59,995 nucleotides of DNA, from assembly GCF_900115005.1 (NCBI RefSeq), contig NZ_FOUY01000037.1, forward strand, positions 1 through 59,995. Reading direction: 5' to 3'. Numbering within the stretch: the stretch's first letter is position 1; each line of letters starts with the position of its first letter. A model generated the notes under the pieces. It was not told where the DNA came from. It ran no database searches and worked only from the letters and a program-made list of their open reading frames with translations. Source of the stretch: Pseudonocardia ammonioxydans (GTDB taxonomy: Bacteria; Actinomycetota; Actinomycetes; Mycobacteriales; Pseudonocardiaceae). Made by a program: the position numbers and the translations under genes. Below are positions 44,162-51,469 of the stretch, in pieces.

Positions 44162-45676
44162 CTATTCCCCCACCGCACGCCGGTGGGGGGTCAGGTCCTC
44201 GAGCACGTCCGGTTCCTCCTCCGCGTCCACGTCGACCAGCGTTGTTCCGGCCGGGACCGGCGGCGGCGGGGCCGCCACCAGCCGTGGCAGCGACGACTCG
44301 TGCTCGGTGCTGGCCGGGCCGTCGACGGTGCGGCGGCGCCCCGGGAGGACGCCCAGCGGCTCACCGGTCCCGCGGACGCGGGTGGGCTCACCGTCATCGG
44401 CGGTCCAGTCCACCTCGTCCTCGGCGTGCTCGGCCGCGGCGTCGCCCCGGCCGGCCGAGGTCCTGCCCGTAGCCCGGTCGTCGCCGTGCACGCTGCCGTC
44501 GTGCTCGCTGTCGTCGTGCACGCTGCCGTCGTGCTCGCCGTCCTCGTCCTCGTCCTCGTCACCGGACTGCTCCGGCCCGAACTCCGCCTCGGCGTCGTCG
44601 TCCACGGGTGCGCGGCGGCCGGAGAGGCGGGCGGCGCGGCGGGCCCGGATCGACTCCTCGATCCGCACCTGGCGGCGCAGGTAGGTCAGGTACCCCACCA
44701 GCCCGAGCCCCAGCGCCCCGGCGACCCACCAGAACAGGGTGGAGACCAGAAGCGCGGTGGCTCCCGCGGCGACCAGCAGGACCAGCAGGGCGAGGACGAC
44801 CCGCTGGCGGAACGCGTACTTGGCGTGTGCCGCGGCGGCCGCGGCCTCGGGGTCGAACCCGCCCCGGCCGGGCCGGTAGCGGGCGGGTGGGTGGTCCCAC
44901 TCCTCCTCCGGCTCGAGCTCGTCGGCAGGGTCGTGACGGGCGGCGGAGCGGCCGGGCTCGTCGTCCGCCGGCTCGTCGTCGTCCGCGAGCCCGTCGGCCT
45001 CGAACTCGTCGTCCCTGCGTTCGTCGTCCCCGAGCTCGTCGCCCCTGAGTTCGTCGCCCGCGAACTCGTCGGCCTCGTCCAGGTCTTCGAGCTCGTAGGC
45101 ATCGGCCTCGTGGTCGTCGGGCTCCCGGTAGTCGTCGAACCGGCCGTCGAGCCGGTCGTCCGGGCCGGCCTCGGAGTCGCCGTCCGCCACCGCAGCGGCC
45201 TCGGCGTCTCCCCCGGCACCGGCGGCGGGCCGGGGGTCGCGCTCCCGGCCGTTCCGCCCGGTGCCGGGGCCGTCCACCGCACGGCCGCTGGCGGCGCGCT
45301 CGGCCGCCGCACGGTCGTCGAACCCGTCGTCGCCGTCGTCGCCGTCGTCATCGTCGTCGTCGTCGAGGCCGTGCACCCGGCCGTCGTCGTCGATCTCGGC
45401 ATCGAACTCGTCGTAGCGGTCGTAGCCGTCGTCACCGCGGTCGCGCGGGTCCGGGACGTCGTCCCGAACCTCGACGAGCTCGCCGACGGTGCTCGGAGCC
45501 GAGCGCTCCATCAGGTCCACCTCCGGGTATCGGTGCCGCATCGGACGTTCCAGGACCCGCCCGGACAGCAACGCCGGACTGAGCCGGCGCACCTCCTGCT
45601 GGCGGCGGGCGACGGTCGGCACGAGGATCAGCAACCAGAGCACGATCAGTCCGACGAAGATCAGAGAGCTGGGCAC
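44162..45676 (-). CDS. glpR: GlpR/SepX-type divisome membrane protein
   Basis: A 504-residue protein. A first span (about 4-21) is followed by the conserved RRQQEVRRLSPALLSGRVLE RP segment. Two more spans lie at about 293-313 and 316-333, followed by LRRQVRIEESIRARR. Between first and second spans is a 220-residue Asp/Glu-rich linker, and a second acidic tail contains EHDGSVH twice. In Corynebacterium GlpR is the membrane receptor of the MoeA-like Glp and guides division and polar growth; SepX is the Streptomyces relative. The order galU-glp-rimJ-glpR is the same as there, which is the main support. Confidence 0.85.
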   Translation of the reverse strand: MPSSLIFVGLIVLWLLILVPTVARRQQEVRRLSPALLSGRVLERPMRHRYPEVDLMERSAPSTVGELVEVRDDVPDPRDRGDDGYDRYDEFDAEIDDDGRVHGLDDDDDDDGDDGDDGFDDRAAAERAASGRAVDGPGTGRNGRERDPRPAAGAGGDAEAAAVADGDSEAGPDDRLDGRFDDYREPDDHEADAYELEDLDEADEFAGDELRGDELGDDERRDDEFEADGLADDDEPADDEPGRSAARHDPADELEPEEEWDHPPARYRPGRGGFDPEAAAAAAHAKYAFRQRVVLALLVLLVAAGATALLVSTLFWWVAGALGLGLVGYLTYLRRQVRIEESIRARRAARLSGRRAPVDDDAEAEFGPEQSGDEDEDEDGEHDGSVHDDSEHDGSVHGDDRATGRTSAGRGDAAAEHAEDEVDWTADDGEPTRVRGTGEPLGVLPGRRRTVDGPASTEHESSLPRLVAAPPPPVPAGTTLVDVDAEEEPDVLEDLTPHRRAVGE

Positions 45677-45831
45677 GGCTGCCTCCTCCCCGACCGGCGC
45701 AGTCCACCCGGTGAACGGCCCCGACCCCGCTCACCCTCACTCACCATAAGAGGGGGTGGGCGCGGGACCCGGCCGCGACGCGCCGTGCACCCCCGGACGG
45801 ACCGAGCGAAACCAGGGACACGCGGTACGCA

Positions 45832-45851
45832 TGTGACTCCGGTGAGTCACA
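45832..45851. promoter_or_regulatory. 20-bp palindrome between rimJ and glpR
   Basis: TGTGACTC (45832-45839) and GAGTCACA (45844-45851) form a perfect inverted repeat with a CGGT centre. It lies 33 bp after the rimJ stop and 156 bp before the glpR start. It could be an operator for glpR or a hairpin ending the rimJ transcript; there is no T-run. Confidence 0.45.
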
Positions 45852-45883
45852 ATCCATCCTGGATCGCTCACCGAACGTGACGG

Positions 45884-46552
45884 TCAGGCCCGGGCCGCGC
45901 GCCCGTCCCGGATCAGCTTCGCGACGAAGCCGCCCGGCGGGACCTCCTCCGCGGTCAGCGCGTAGCCGTAGTGGTCACGCCAGGCACCGTCGACGTCGAG
46001 GTAGCGGCGCAGCAGCCCCTCGCGCCGGAACCCGAGCTTGACCAGCACGGCGATGCTGGCGACGTTCTCCGGCCGCACGGTCGCCTCCACCCGGTGCAGC
46101 CGCACCGCGCCGAAGCAGTGGTCGAGCACCAGCGCGACCGAGGCCGTCGTGATGCCACGGCCGCCGAGCCGCGAGTCCACCCAGTACCCGACGTAGGCCG
46201 AGAGCAGCGGCTCCCGCACGACGTTGCCGACCATGACGTGGCCGGCCAGCGCACCGTCCACGACGATCGCGAACGGCAGGGTCAGGCCGCGCCGGGCCGA
46301 CGCGCGCAGCAGGTACCAGCGGCCCGGCCACTCGACCGCCGAGTTCCGGCGGGACCAGCCGCCGTGCGTGGTCGGCTCCCAGGGCCGCAGGTACTGCTCG
46401 TCGCGCAGCCGGATGCGGGCCCAGTCGCCGCCGTCGCGCAACCGGACCGGGCGGAGCCGGACGTCGTGCTCCCCCACCCGCACGGGCCCCAGCCGCGCCG
46501 GCCACCCCGGGTGGCTCCCCGGCGGCTCCGGGACGACGGGCGGCGGGGGCAC
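45884..46552 (-). CDS. rimJ: RimJ-like GNAT N-acetyltransferase
   Basis: A 222-residue acetyltransferase of the RimJ/RimL branch. It has VRLRPVRLRDGGDWARIRLR, LRPWEPTTHGGWSRRNS, VGYWVDSRLGGRGITTASVA, the acetyl-CoA loop, then HRVEATVRPENVASIAVLVK and LGFRREGLLRRYLDV. Family members acetylate N-termini of ribosomal proteins. The start is GTG 46552, 4 bp behind the glp stop. The gene stands inside the galU-glp-rimJ-glpR operon, as in Corynebacterium and Mycobacterium (Rv0995). Confidence 0.9.
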   Translation of the reverse strand: MPPPPVVPEPPGSHPGWPARLGPVRVGEHDVRLRPVRLRDGGDWARIRLRDEQYLRPWEPTTHGGWSRRNSAVEWPGRWYLLRASARRGLTLPFAIVVDGALAGHVMVGNVVREPLLSAYVGYWVDSRLGGRGITTASVALVLDHCFGAVRLHRVEATVRPENVASIAVLVKLGFRREGLLRRYLDVDGAWRDHYGYALTAEEVPPGGFVAKLIRDGRAARA

Positions 46553-46556
46553 GCGG

Positions 46557-47777
46557 TCAGCCGCGTCCGCGGGCGACGAGCTCGACCTCTTCGCCGACGG
46601 TCAGCTCGGTGACCTCCTCCGGCACGATCGCGAGCGCGTTGACCTCGGCCAGCACGGCGAGCAGGTGCGTGCCCGAGGCCCCGAGCGGCTGGGCGAGCAG
46701 CTCACCGCCGGTGTCCTCGCGCAGCAGCCGGGCCGGGATGTAGGACCGCCGGCCCTCCGGCGAGACGACCGGGGAGGTCAGCCGGGCGGTCCAGGTGCGG
46801 CGGTGCGGCTCCTGGCCGAGGGCGAGCCGGACCAGCGGGCGCACGAACACCTCGAACAGCACGAGCGCGGTCGCCGGGTGCGAGGGGAACAGGAACACCG
46901 GCACGGCGTCCGGCCCGAGCCGGCCGTACCCCTGCGCGGAGCCGGGGTGCATGGCGATGCGGGTGTCGTCGATGCCGCCGAGCTCGGCGAGCCCGCTCGT
47001 GGCCTCGGCCGCGGCCGCGCCGCCACCGGCCCCGCAGATGACGACGATCTCGCTGGCCGGCAGCAGGTCCTCCACCGCGGCCCGGATCTCGCCCGCGCTG
47101 CCGCCGACGGTGCGGGCCCGGTTGGTCTCGGCGCCCGCCTCGCGCGCGGCGGCGATCAGCGCGTGCGAACAGACGTCGGCCACCTGCCCCGACGCCGCCG
47201 AACGGCTCACCTCGACGAGCTCGTCGCCGACCGCGACCACCGACACCCGCGGGCGCGGGTGCACCAGCAGCTTGTCCCGGCCGGCCGCGGCGAGCATCGC
47301 CACCTGCGCGGAGCCGACGATGTCGCCCTCGCGGACGGCGACGTCACCGGACTGGACGTCCTCCCCCACCCGGCGCACGAAGCCGGCCGAGGGCACGCCG
47401 CGGTGCACCGTCAACCGGGCCGTGCCGCCGTCGGTCCAGCCCACCGGGGCGACGGCGTCGGCCAGCGTGGGCAGCGGCGCCCCGGCCGCGACCCGGACGG
47501 CCTGCCCGGGCTGCAGCCGCAGCGGCTGGCGGGAGCCCGCGGCGATCTCGCCGACCACCGGGACGGTGATCGGGGCCGCCTCGCCGGCTCCCGCGACATC
47601 GACGCTGCGCACCGCGTAGCCGTCGATGGCGGCCTGGTCGAACACCGGCAGCGGGCGCGCGGCGACGACCTCCTCCGCACTGCGCAGCCCCTGGGCGTCG
47701 GCGATCGCGACCCGCACCGGCGCGGGCCGCACGGCCACGTCCAGGATCCGGGTCAGGTGCTCGGTGACCGTTCGCAC
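46557..47777 (-). CDS. glp: Glp: gephyrin/MoeA-like protein with degenerate active site
   Basis: 406 residues with the MoeA domain order. AAIDGYAV (Asp52) and VAVGDELVE (Glu186) are kept. The other sites are changed. TGAPLP is AGAPLP (Ala98), the D-D pair before LR is GG (225-226, TVGGSAGEIR), the TSGGVSVG loop reads VICGAGGGAAA (247-257), and GLPGNP is FLFPSHP (295-301). Molybdate insertion is therefore unlikely. This fits Glp of Corynebacterium, which moonlights in division by binding FtsZ and GlpR; the operon is the same. The GTG at 47777 follows the galU stop by 1 bp. Confidence 0.85.
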   Translation of the reverse strand: MRTVTEHLTRILDVAVRPAPVRVAIADAQGLRSAEEVVAARPLPVFDQAAIDGYAVRSVDVAGAGEAAPITVPVVGEIAAGSRQPLRLQPGQAVRVAAGAPLPTLADAVAPVGWTDGGTARLTVHRGVPSAGFVRRVGEDVQSGDVAVREGDIVGSAQVAMLAAAGRDKLLVHPRPRVSVVAVGDELVEVSRSAASGQVADVCSHALIAAAREAGAETNRARTVGGSAGEIRAAVEDLLPASEIVVICGAGGGAAAAEATSGLAELGGIDDTRIAMHPGSAQGYGRLGPDAVPVFLFPSHPATALVLFEVFVRPLVRLALGQEPHRRTWTARLTSPVVSPEGRRSYIPARLLREDTGGELLAQPLGASGTHLLAVLAEVNALAIVPEEVTELTVGEEVELVARGRG

Positions 47778-47778
47778 G

Positions 47779-48696
47779 TCAGTCCTTCAGGCGGTCGTTC
47801 AGCCAGCCGCGCAGGCTCGCGCCGTACTCGGGGTGCGCCAGCATGTGGTCGACGTAGGCACGCACGTACCCGGCCGGGTTGCCGAGGTCGTGCCGTCCGC
47901 CGCGGTGGACGACGACGTGCACCGGGTGTCCCTCGTCGATGAGCAGCGCGATGGCGTCGGTCAGTTGCAGCTCACCCCCGGCGCCCGGGCCGATCCGTTC
48001 CAGGGCCTCGAACACCGCCCGGTCGAGCAGGTAGCGCCCGGCGGCGGCGAACGTCGAGGGGGCCTGGTCCGGCTCGGGCTTCTCGACCATGCCGTGCACC
48101 CGCTTGACGTCGGCGTCGTCGGTGCCGGTCACGTCGAAGACGCCGTAGGCGGAGATCTGCTCGCGCGGGACGTCGAACGCGCACAGGACGGTCCCGCCGT
48201 GCTCGGTGCGGACCTGCGCCATCCGGGCGAGCACCCCGGCGTCGTCCCCGTCCGGCCCGAAGACCAGGTCGTCGGGCAGCAGGACGGCGACGGCCTGCTC
48301 GTCGTCGCCCAGCGCCGGTCCGGCCTGGGCGACGGCGTGGCCGAGGCCTTTCGGCTCGTGCTGGTACACCGAGTCGACCTCGAGCAGGCCCGGCGCCCGG
48401 CCGACCCGCTCGGCCAGCTCGTCCTTGCCCCGCTTCCGCAGGGTCGCGACCAGCTCCTCGTCCGGGCGGAAGTAGTCGGCGACCGAGTCCTTCCCCGGGG
48501 AGGTGACGATCAGCAACCGCTGGGCGCCCGCCTCGGCGGCCTCGGCCGCCACCAGCTCGATGCCCGGCGTGTCGACGACGGGGAGCAGTTCCTTCGGCAC
48601 GGCCTTGGTGGTCGGCAGGAACCGTGTCCCGAGACCGGCCGCGGGCACCACGGCGGTCCGGAACGCCCCGGCCGCGCTGGGGGTCTGCGCGCTCAT
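47779..48696 (-). CDS. galU: UTP-glucose-1-phosphate uridylyltransferase
   Basis: A 305-residue enzyme forming UDP-glucose for envelope polysaccharides. It has the nucleotide loop VVPAAGLGTRFLPTTKAVPK, ELLPVVDTPGIELVAAEAAE, EPKGLGHAV, AYGVFDV, KRVHGMVEKPEPDQAP and GGELQLTDAI. ATG 48696 is probably leaderless, with minus-strand TAGGCT (48710-48705) ending 8 nt upstream. It heads the galU-glp-rimJ(-glpR) operon and is divergent from the cyclo-ligase gene over 36 bp. Confidence 0.96.
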   Translation of the reverse strand: MSAQTPSAAGAFRTAVVPAAGLGTRFLPTTKAVPKELLPVVDTPGIELVAAEAAEAGAQRLLIVTSPGKDSVADYFRPDEELVATLRKRGKDELAERVGRAPGLLEVDSVYQHEPKGLGHAVAQAGPALGDDEQAVAVLLPDDLVFGPDGDDAGVLARMAQVRTEHGGTVLCAFDVPREQISAYGVFDVTGTDDADVKRVHGMVEKPEPDQAPSTFAAAGRYLLDRAVFEALERIGPGAGGELQLTDAIALLIDEGHPVHVVVHRGGRHDLGNPAGYVRAYVDHMLAHPEYGASLRGWLNDRLKD

Positions 48697-48704
48697 GGTC
48701 GGCG

Positions 48705-48726
48705 AGCCTATCCACAGCATTACCCT
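48705..48726. promoter_or_regulatory. Divergent leaderless promoters of galU and 5-formyl-THF cyclo-ligase
   Basis: Minus-strand TAGGCT (48710-48705) serves galU and plus-strand TACCCT (48721-48726) serves the cyclo-ligase; each ends 6-8 nt before its start codon within a 36-bp gap. Confidence 0.5.
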
Positions 48727-48732
48727 GGTGCC

Positions 48733-49377
48733 GTGACGGCTCGCGCGGAGGGCACCGACCGATCCCCTGATCAGGGGCGGTCCGTCGACGACGCCAAGCG
48801 GGCGGTGCGCCGCCGGCTGCTGGACGCGCGCGCCGCGCGGTCCCCGGAGGACCGGGCCACGGCCACCGCGGCGCTGTGCGAGCACGCGGTCGCCCTCGCG
48901 GCGGGGATCCCGGGCCCGGTCGCCTGCTACCTGCCGGTGGGCGGCGAGCCGGGCGCGCTCGGCTCGGGGACGCGCACGCTCCCGGACGCGCTGCTCGCCG
49001 CCGGGCACGAGGTGCTGGCCCCGATCGTGCCGGCCGAGCCCGGGCCGCTGGACTGGACCCGCTACACCGGCCGGGAGGACCTGGCCCGCGGCCCGCTCGG
49101 CGTCAGCGAACCGGCCGGGGCACGGCTGGGGGCGGCGGCGCTGCGGTCCGCGGGGCTGGTGCTGGTCCCGGCGCTGGCCGTGGACCGCCGGGGCCGGCGC
49201 ATCGGCCGCGGCGGCGGCTACTACGACCGCACGCTCCCGCTGCTCGCCCCGGACGCCACGACCGTGGTGCCGCTGCACGACGACGAGCTCGTCGACGAGC
49301 TGCCGGCCGAGCCGCACGACGTCGGGGTCGCCGCGGTCGTGCTGCCGACCGCCGGCGTGGTGCAGGTCTCGCCCTGA
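48733..49377 (+). CDS. 5-formyltetrahydrofolate cyclo-ligase
   Basis: A 214-residue folate enzyme that converts 5-formyl-THF to 5,10-methenyl-THF with ATP. The N-terminal helix with DDAKRAVRRRLLDARAARSP and the C-terminal ATP motif GRRIGRGGGYYDRTL are diagnostic. VLVPALAVDRRG precedes it. GTG 48733 is leaderless behind TACCCT. Same neighbour relation to galU as in M. tuberculosis (Rv0992c). Confidence 0.93.
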   Translation: MTARAEGTDRSPDQGRSVDDAKRAVRRRLLDARAARSPEDRATATAALCEHAVALAAGIPGPVACYLPVGGEPGALGSGTRTLPDALLAAGHEVLAPIVPAEPGPLDWTRYTGREDLARGPLGVSEPAGARLGAAALRSAGLVLVPALAVDRRGRRIGRGGGYYDRTLPLLAPDATTVVPLHDDELVDELPAEPHDVGVAAVVLPTAGVVQVSP

Positions 49378-49488
49378 CGGGGCACCCTGACCGCCCGGAC
49401 GGGTCGGAGACGGCGGACCCGCGGAGTATGCTGGCACTCGCAGTGGTGGAGTGCCAGCTGCCGAGCGCCAAGCCGTCCGGAGGAACTT

Positions 49489-49872
49489 GTGCCGACCTAC
49501 CAGTACGCATGCACGGCGTGTGACCACCGCTTCGAGGCGGTACAGGCGTTCTCCGACGACGCCCTCACGACCTGCCCGAACTGCGAGGGCAAGCTGCGCA
49601 AGGTCTTCTCCTCGGTCGGGATCGTGTTCAAGGGCAGCGGCTTCTACCGCACCGACTCGCGGTCGGGCTCGGTGAGCAGCAACGGCTCCTCGGAGTCGTC
49701 GAACTCGGAGAGCTCGTCGGGATCGTCCTCGTCGGAGTCCTCCGGGTCCTCGTCCGGGTCGTCCTCGGAGTCGAGCTCGTCCGGATCGTCGAGCTCGTCC
49801 GGGTCCTCGAGCTCGTCGAAGTCCGACAGCTCCTCGTCGTCCTCGTCCTCGTCGAAGGCCGCCGCCTCCTGA
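49489..49872 (+). CDS. FmdB/Ruc-like zinc-ribbon protein with poly-serine tail
   Basis: 127 residues. The zinc ribbon is complete: Cys8 and Cys11 (YACTACDHRFE), Cys29 and Cys32 (CPNC). After residue 57 the protein becomes a tail of about 65 residues that is mostly serine with Gly, Glu and Lys. The M. tuberculosis counterpart Rv0991c is also serine rich and was described as a redox-regulated chaperone (Ruc) whose cysteines release zinc on oxidation; I infer the same role. GTG 49489 has GGAGGA upstream. It lies between the cyclo-ligase and the SAF gene, as in mycobacteria. Confidence 0.88.
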   Translation: MPTYQYACTACDHRFEAVQAFSDDALTTCPNCEGKLRKVFSSVGIVFKGSGFYRTDSRSGSVSSNGSSESSNSESSSGSSSSESSGSSSGSSSESSSSGSSSSSGSSSSSKSDSSSSSSSSSKAAAS

Positions 49873-49879
49873 CTCCCGC

Positions 49880-49928
49880 GGCTCCGTCCACAACCGGCCG
49901 AGTTGTCCACAGGCCGGTGATCGGAGCC
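49880..49928. terminator. Nested hairpin after fmdB, containing a DnaA-box-like 9-mer
   Basis: GGCTCCG (49880-49886) pairs with CGGAGCC (49922-49928), and inside it CCGGCC (49894-49899) pairs with GGCCGG (49912-49917). It directly follows the fmdB stop. The inner loop contains TTGTCCACA (49903-49911), which equals the actinobacterial DnaA box consensus. Confidence 0.5.
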
Positions 49929-49982
49929 GGGAACGGCCCGCTCCCGCCCTAGCGTCGAGACGACGAGGGCGGAGGTGCGGGC

Positions 49983-50642
49983 GTGGACGACGGAGAAGAC
50001 CCGGCACGGCGGGCACGACGCCGGTGGGACGCGTTGCTGCGCGGCCCCGCCTGGTCGCGTCTGCTGCTCCTGCGCCGGGTGACCGCCGCGCTCCTGGCCG
50101 TCGCGGCCGTGGTGGTGGCCGTGTCACCCCGTCCCGCGGACGAGCGGGCCGCGGTGCTCGTCGCGGCCCGCGACCTCTCCCCCGGTATCGCCCTGCAGCC
50201 GGCCGACGTCACCGTCGCGGCCTGGCCACCCGGCCTCGTGCCCGGCGGTGCGCTGCGTTCCGCCGACGACGCGGCCGGCCGCGTCCCGGCCGGTCCGGTA
50301 CGGGCCGGTGAGCCGCTCACCGACCTGCGGCTGATCGGCCCCGAGCTCGCGGTCCGGGCCGGCGGCCCGGACGCGTCCGCGGTGCCGTTGCGGCCCGCCG
50401 ATCCCGCGGTCGCGGCCCTGCTCAGCCCCGGCGCCCGGGTCGACGTGATCGCCGGTGGGCCCGAGGGCCCACGGGTACTGGCCGCCCGGGCCGGGGTGCT
50501 CGCCGTGCTGCCGTCCGCGCCGGGCGGGGTCGCCACCGGATCCGGATCCGGGCCACTGGTCCTGGTGGCGCTACCGGAGGCCGAGGCCACCGCGGTGGCG
50601 GCGGCGACGCTGGCCGGTGAGGTCACGGTGACCCTGCGGTGA
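49983..50642 (+). CDS. SAF-domain (CpaB-like) membrane-anchored protein
   Basis: 219 residues. A basic N-terminus and one span (about 32-48; VTAALLAVAAVVVAVSP) anchor an exported SAF domain (about 55-115; AVLVAARDLSPGIALQPADV, PAGPVRAGEPLTDLRL) and a second beta-rich half (VDVIAGGPEGPRVLAARA). This is the layout of CpaB/RcpC, pilus-assembly proteins. No other tad/cpa genes are nearby, so its role is open. GTG 49983 is the first start with GGAGG upstream. Confidence 0.82.
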   Translation: MDDGEDPARRARRRWDALLRGPAWSRLLLLRRVTAALLAVAAVVVAVSPRPADERAAVLVAARDLSPGIALQPADVTVAAWPPGLVPGGALRSADDAAGRVPAGPVRAGEPLTDLRLIGPELAVRAGGPDASAVPLRPADPAVAALLSPGARVDVIAGGPEGPRVLAARAGVLAVLPSAPGGVATGSGSGPLVLVALPEAEATAVAAATLAGEVTVTLR

Positions 50643-50684
50643 CACGGCAGCGAAGCGAGGACGGGCCACCGTGCCCTCAGGGCG

Positions 50685-50852
50685 TCAGCCCCCGTGGTGC
50701 GGTGGCCGGTTCTCGGTGAACCAGCGGTCGGCGTCGCCGGACTCGCGTTCCTCGGCGGACCCGCCGTCGGAGCGTTCGTCGGCGGTGGTGGCCGGGTCGT
50801 CGCCGAAGATCTCCTCGATCCGCCGGCGCAGCCGGTCCACGGGTTCGGTCAT
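50685..50852 (-). CDS. Small conserved actinobacterial protein (55 aa)
   Basis: 55 residues: MTEPVDRLRRRIEEIFGDD, then an acidic region, and RWFTENRPPHHGG at the end. I recall similar small proteins of this design (charged helix, acidic linker, NRPPHHG end) in actinobacteria near fmdB/mscL, but no function. Codon bias is good and it does not overlap its neighbours. It converges on the SAF gene. Confidence 0.6.
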   Translation of the reverse strand: MTEPVDRLRRRIEEIFGDDPATTADERSDGGSAEERESGDADRWFTENRPPHHGG

Positions 50853-50997
50853 GCCTCCATGGTGCCGTGTCCGCTGTGCCGGTGTGGCGGGTGCCGGTGT
50901 GCCGGCCGCGTCACCACACCGCGCTGCGGCCTCGGCGCCCCACGAGGACGGCGTCCGGTGCCACCATGGAGCCAGGACTGCAGGAGGAGGACCGGTC

Positions 50998-51402
50998 ATG
51001 GGTTGGATGGACAAGGCCCGCGAGGCGCTGGAGAAGGCGGGACCGCACCTGGAGAAGGCACGGGAGAAGGCCGGCCCGCACCTCGAGAAGGCCAAGGAGA
51101 AGGCGGGACCGCTGGTGGAGCGGGCGGCCGAGAAGGTCGACCACGCCACCGGCGGCAAGTACAGCAACCAGATCGACGGGGTGAAGGGCCGGGTCGAGGG
51201 CGCCCTCGGGCACGACGGCGGGGCCGCGCCGGGTGCGGGGACGCACTCCGACTCGGTGCCGCCGGTGCCGCCGGCCCCGCCGGGCGGCGACACGCCGCGC
51301 CCGCAGGGCAACCCGGCCGCGTCGCAGCCGCCGGCGACCCCGCCGCCGGCCGCGGACGACCGGAAGGACGGCGGCATCCCGCCGGTGCCCCCGGCGAACT
51401 GA
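50998..51402 (+). CDS. Rv0909-like (MT0933) antitoxin-family protein with 11-residue repeats
   Basis: 134 residues. The N-terminal 65 residues hold three 11-residue-spaced repeats (EKAGPHLEKA at 12-21 and 23-32, EKAGPLVERA at 34-43), then EKVDHATGGKYSNQIDGVKG, the core of the MT0933/Rv0909 antitoxin family. The C-terminal half is Pro/Gly/Ala-rich. In mycobacteria Rv0909 pairs with a START-like toxin; no toxin gene is beside it here. ATG 50998 has AGGAGGAGG. Confidence 0.78.
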   Translation: MGWMDKAREALEKAGPHLEKAREKAGPHLEKAKEKAGPLVERAAEKVDHATGGKYSNQIDGVKGRVEGALGHDGGAAPGAGTHSDSVPPVPPAPPGGDTPRPQGNPAASQPPATPPPAADDRKDGGIPPVPPAN

Positions 51403-51413
51403 CCCGCGCGCAC

Positions 51414-51453
51414 GACGGGCCCGGCCGGAGCTCCTCGCTCCGCCGGGCCCGTC
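51414..51453. terminator. Long bidirectional hairpin between antitoxin-like gene and moaB
   Basis: GACGGGCCCGGC and its complement continue into GGAGC/GCTCC, giving a 17-bp stem with one bulged C and a TCCTC loop. It lies exactly between the two convergent stops (51402 and 51470). Confidence 0.75.
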
Positions 51454-51469
51454 CACGTATGGGGCTCTG

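Noticed and set aside
45832..45851. CRP/Cmr binding site
   Set aside because: The TGTGA and TCACA half-sites are 10 bp apart, not the 6 bp of the CRP consensus; reported only as a palindrome.
44183..45880. Long plus-strand frame opposite glpR
   Set aside because: Val/Arg-rich shadow of the acidic linker; glpR has the conserved N-terminus, membrane spans and operon context.
49644..49910. Minus-strand acidic protein of 88 residues
   Set aside because: It is the complement of the serine codons (TCG, TCC) of the FmdB-like tail, which read as Asp/Glu codons in antisense.
50643..51469. mscL, expected near moaB by analogy with M. tuberculosis
   Set aside because: No mechanosensitive-channel sequence is present in this gap; it holds only a 55-residue protein and an antitoxin-like gene.
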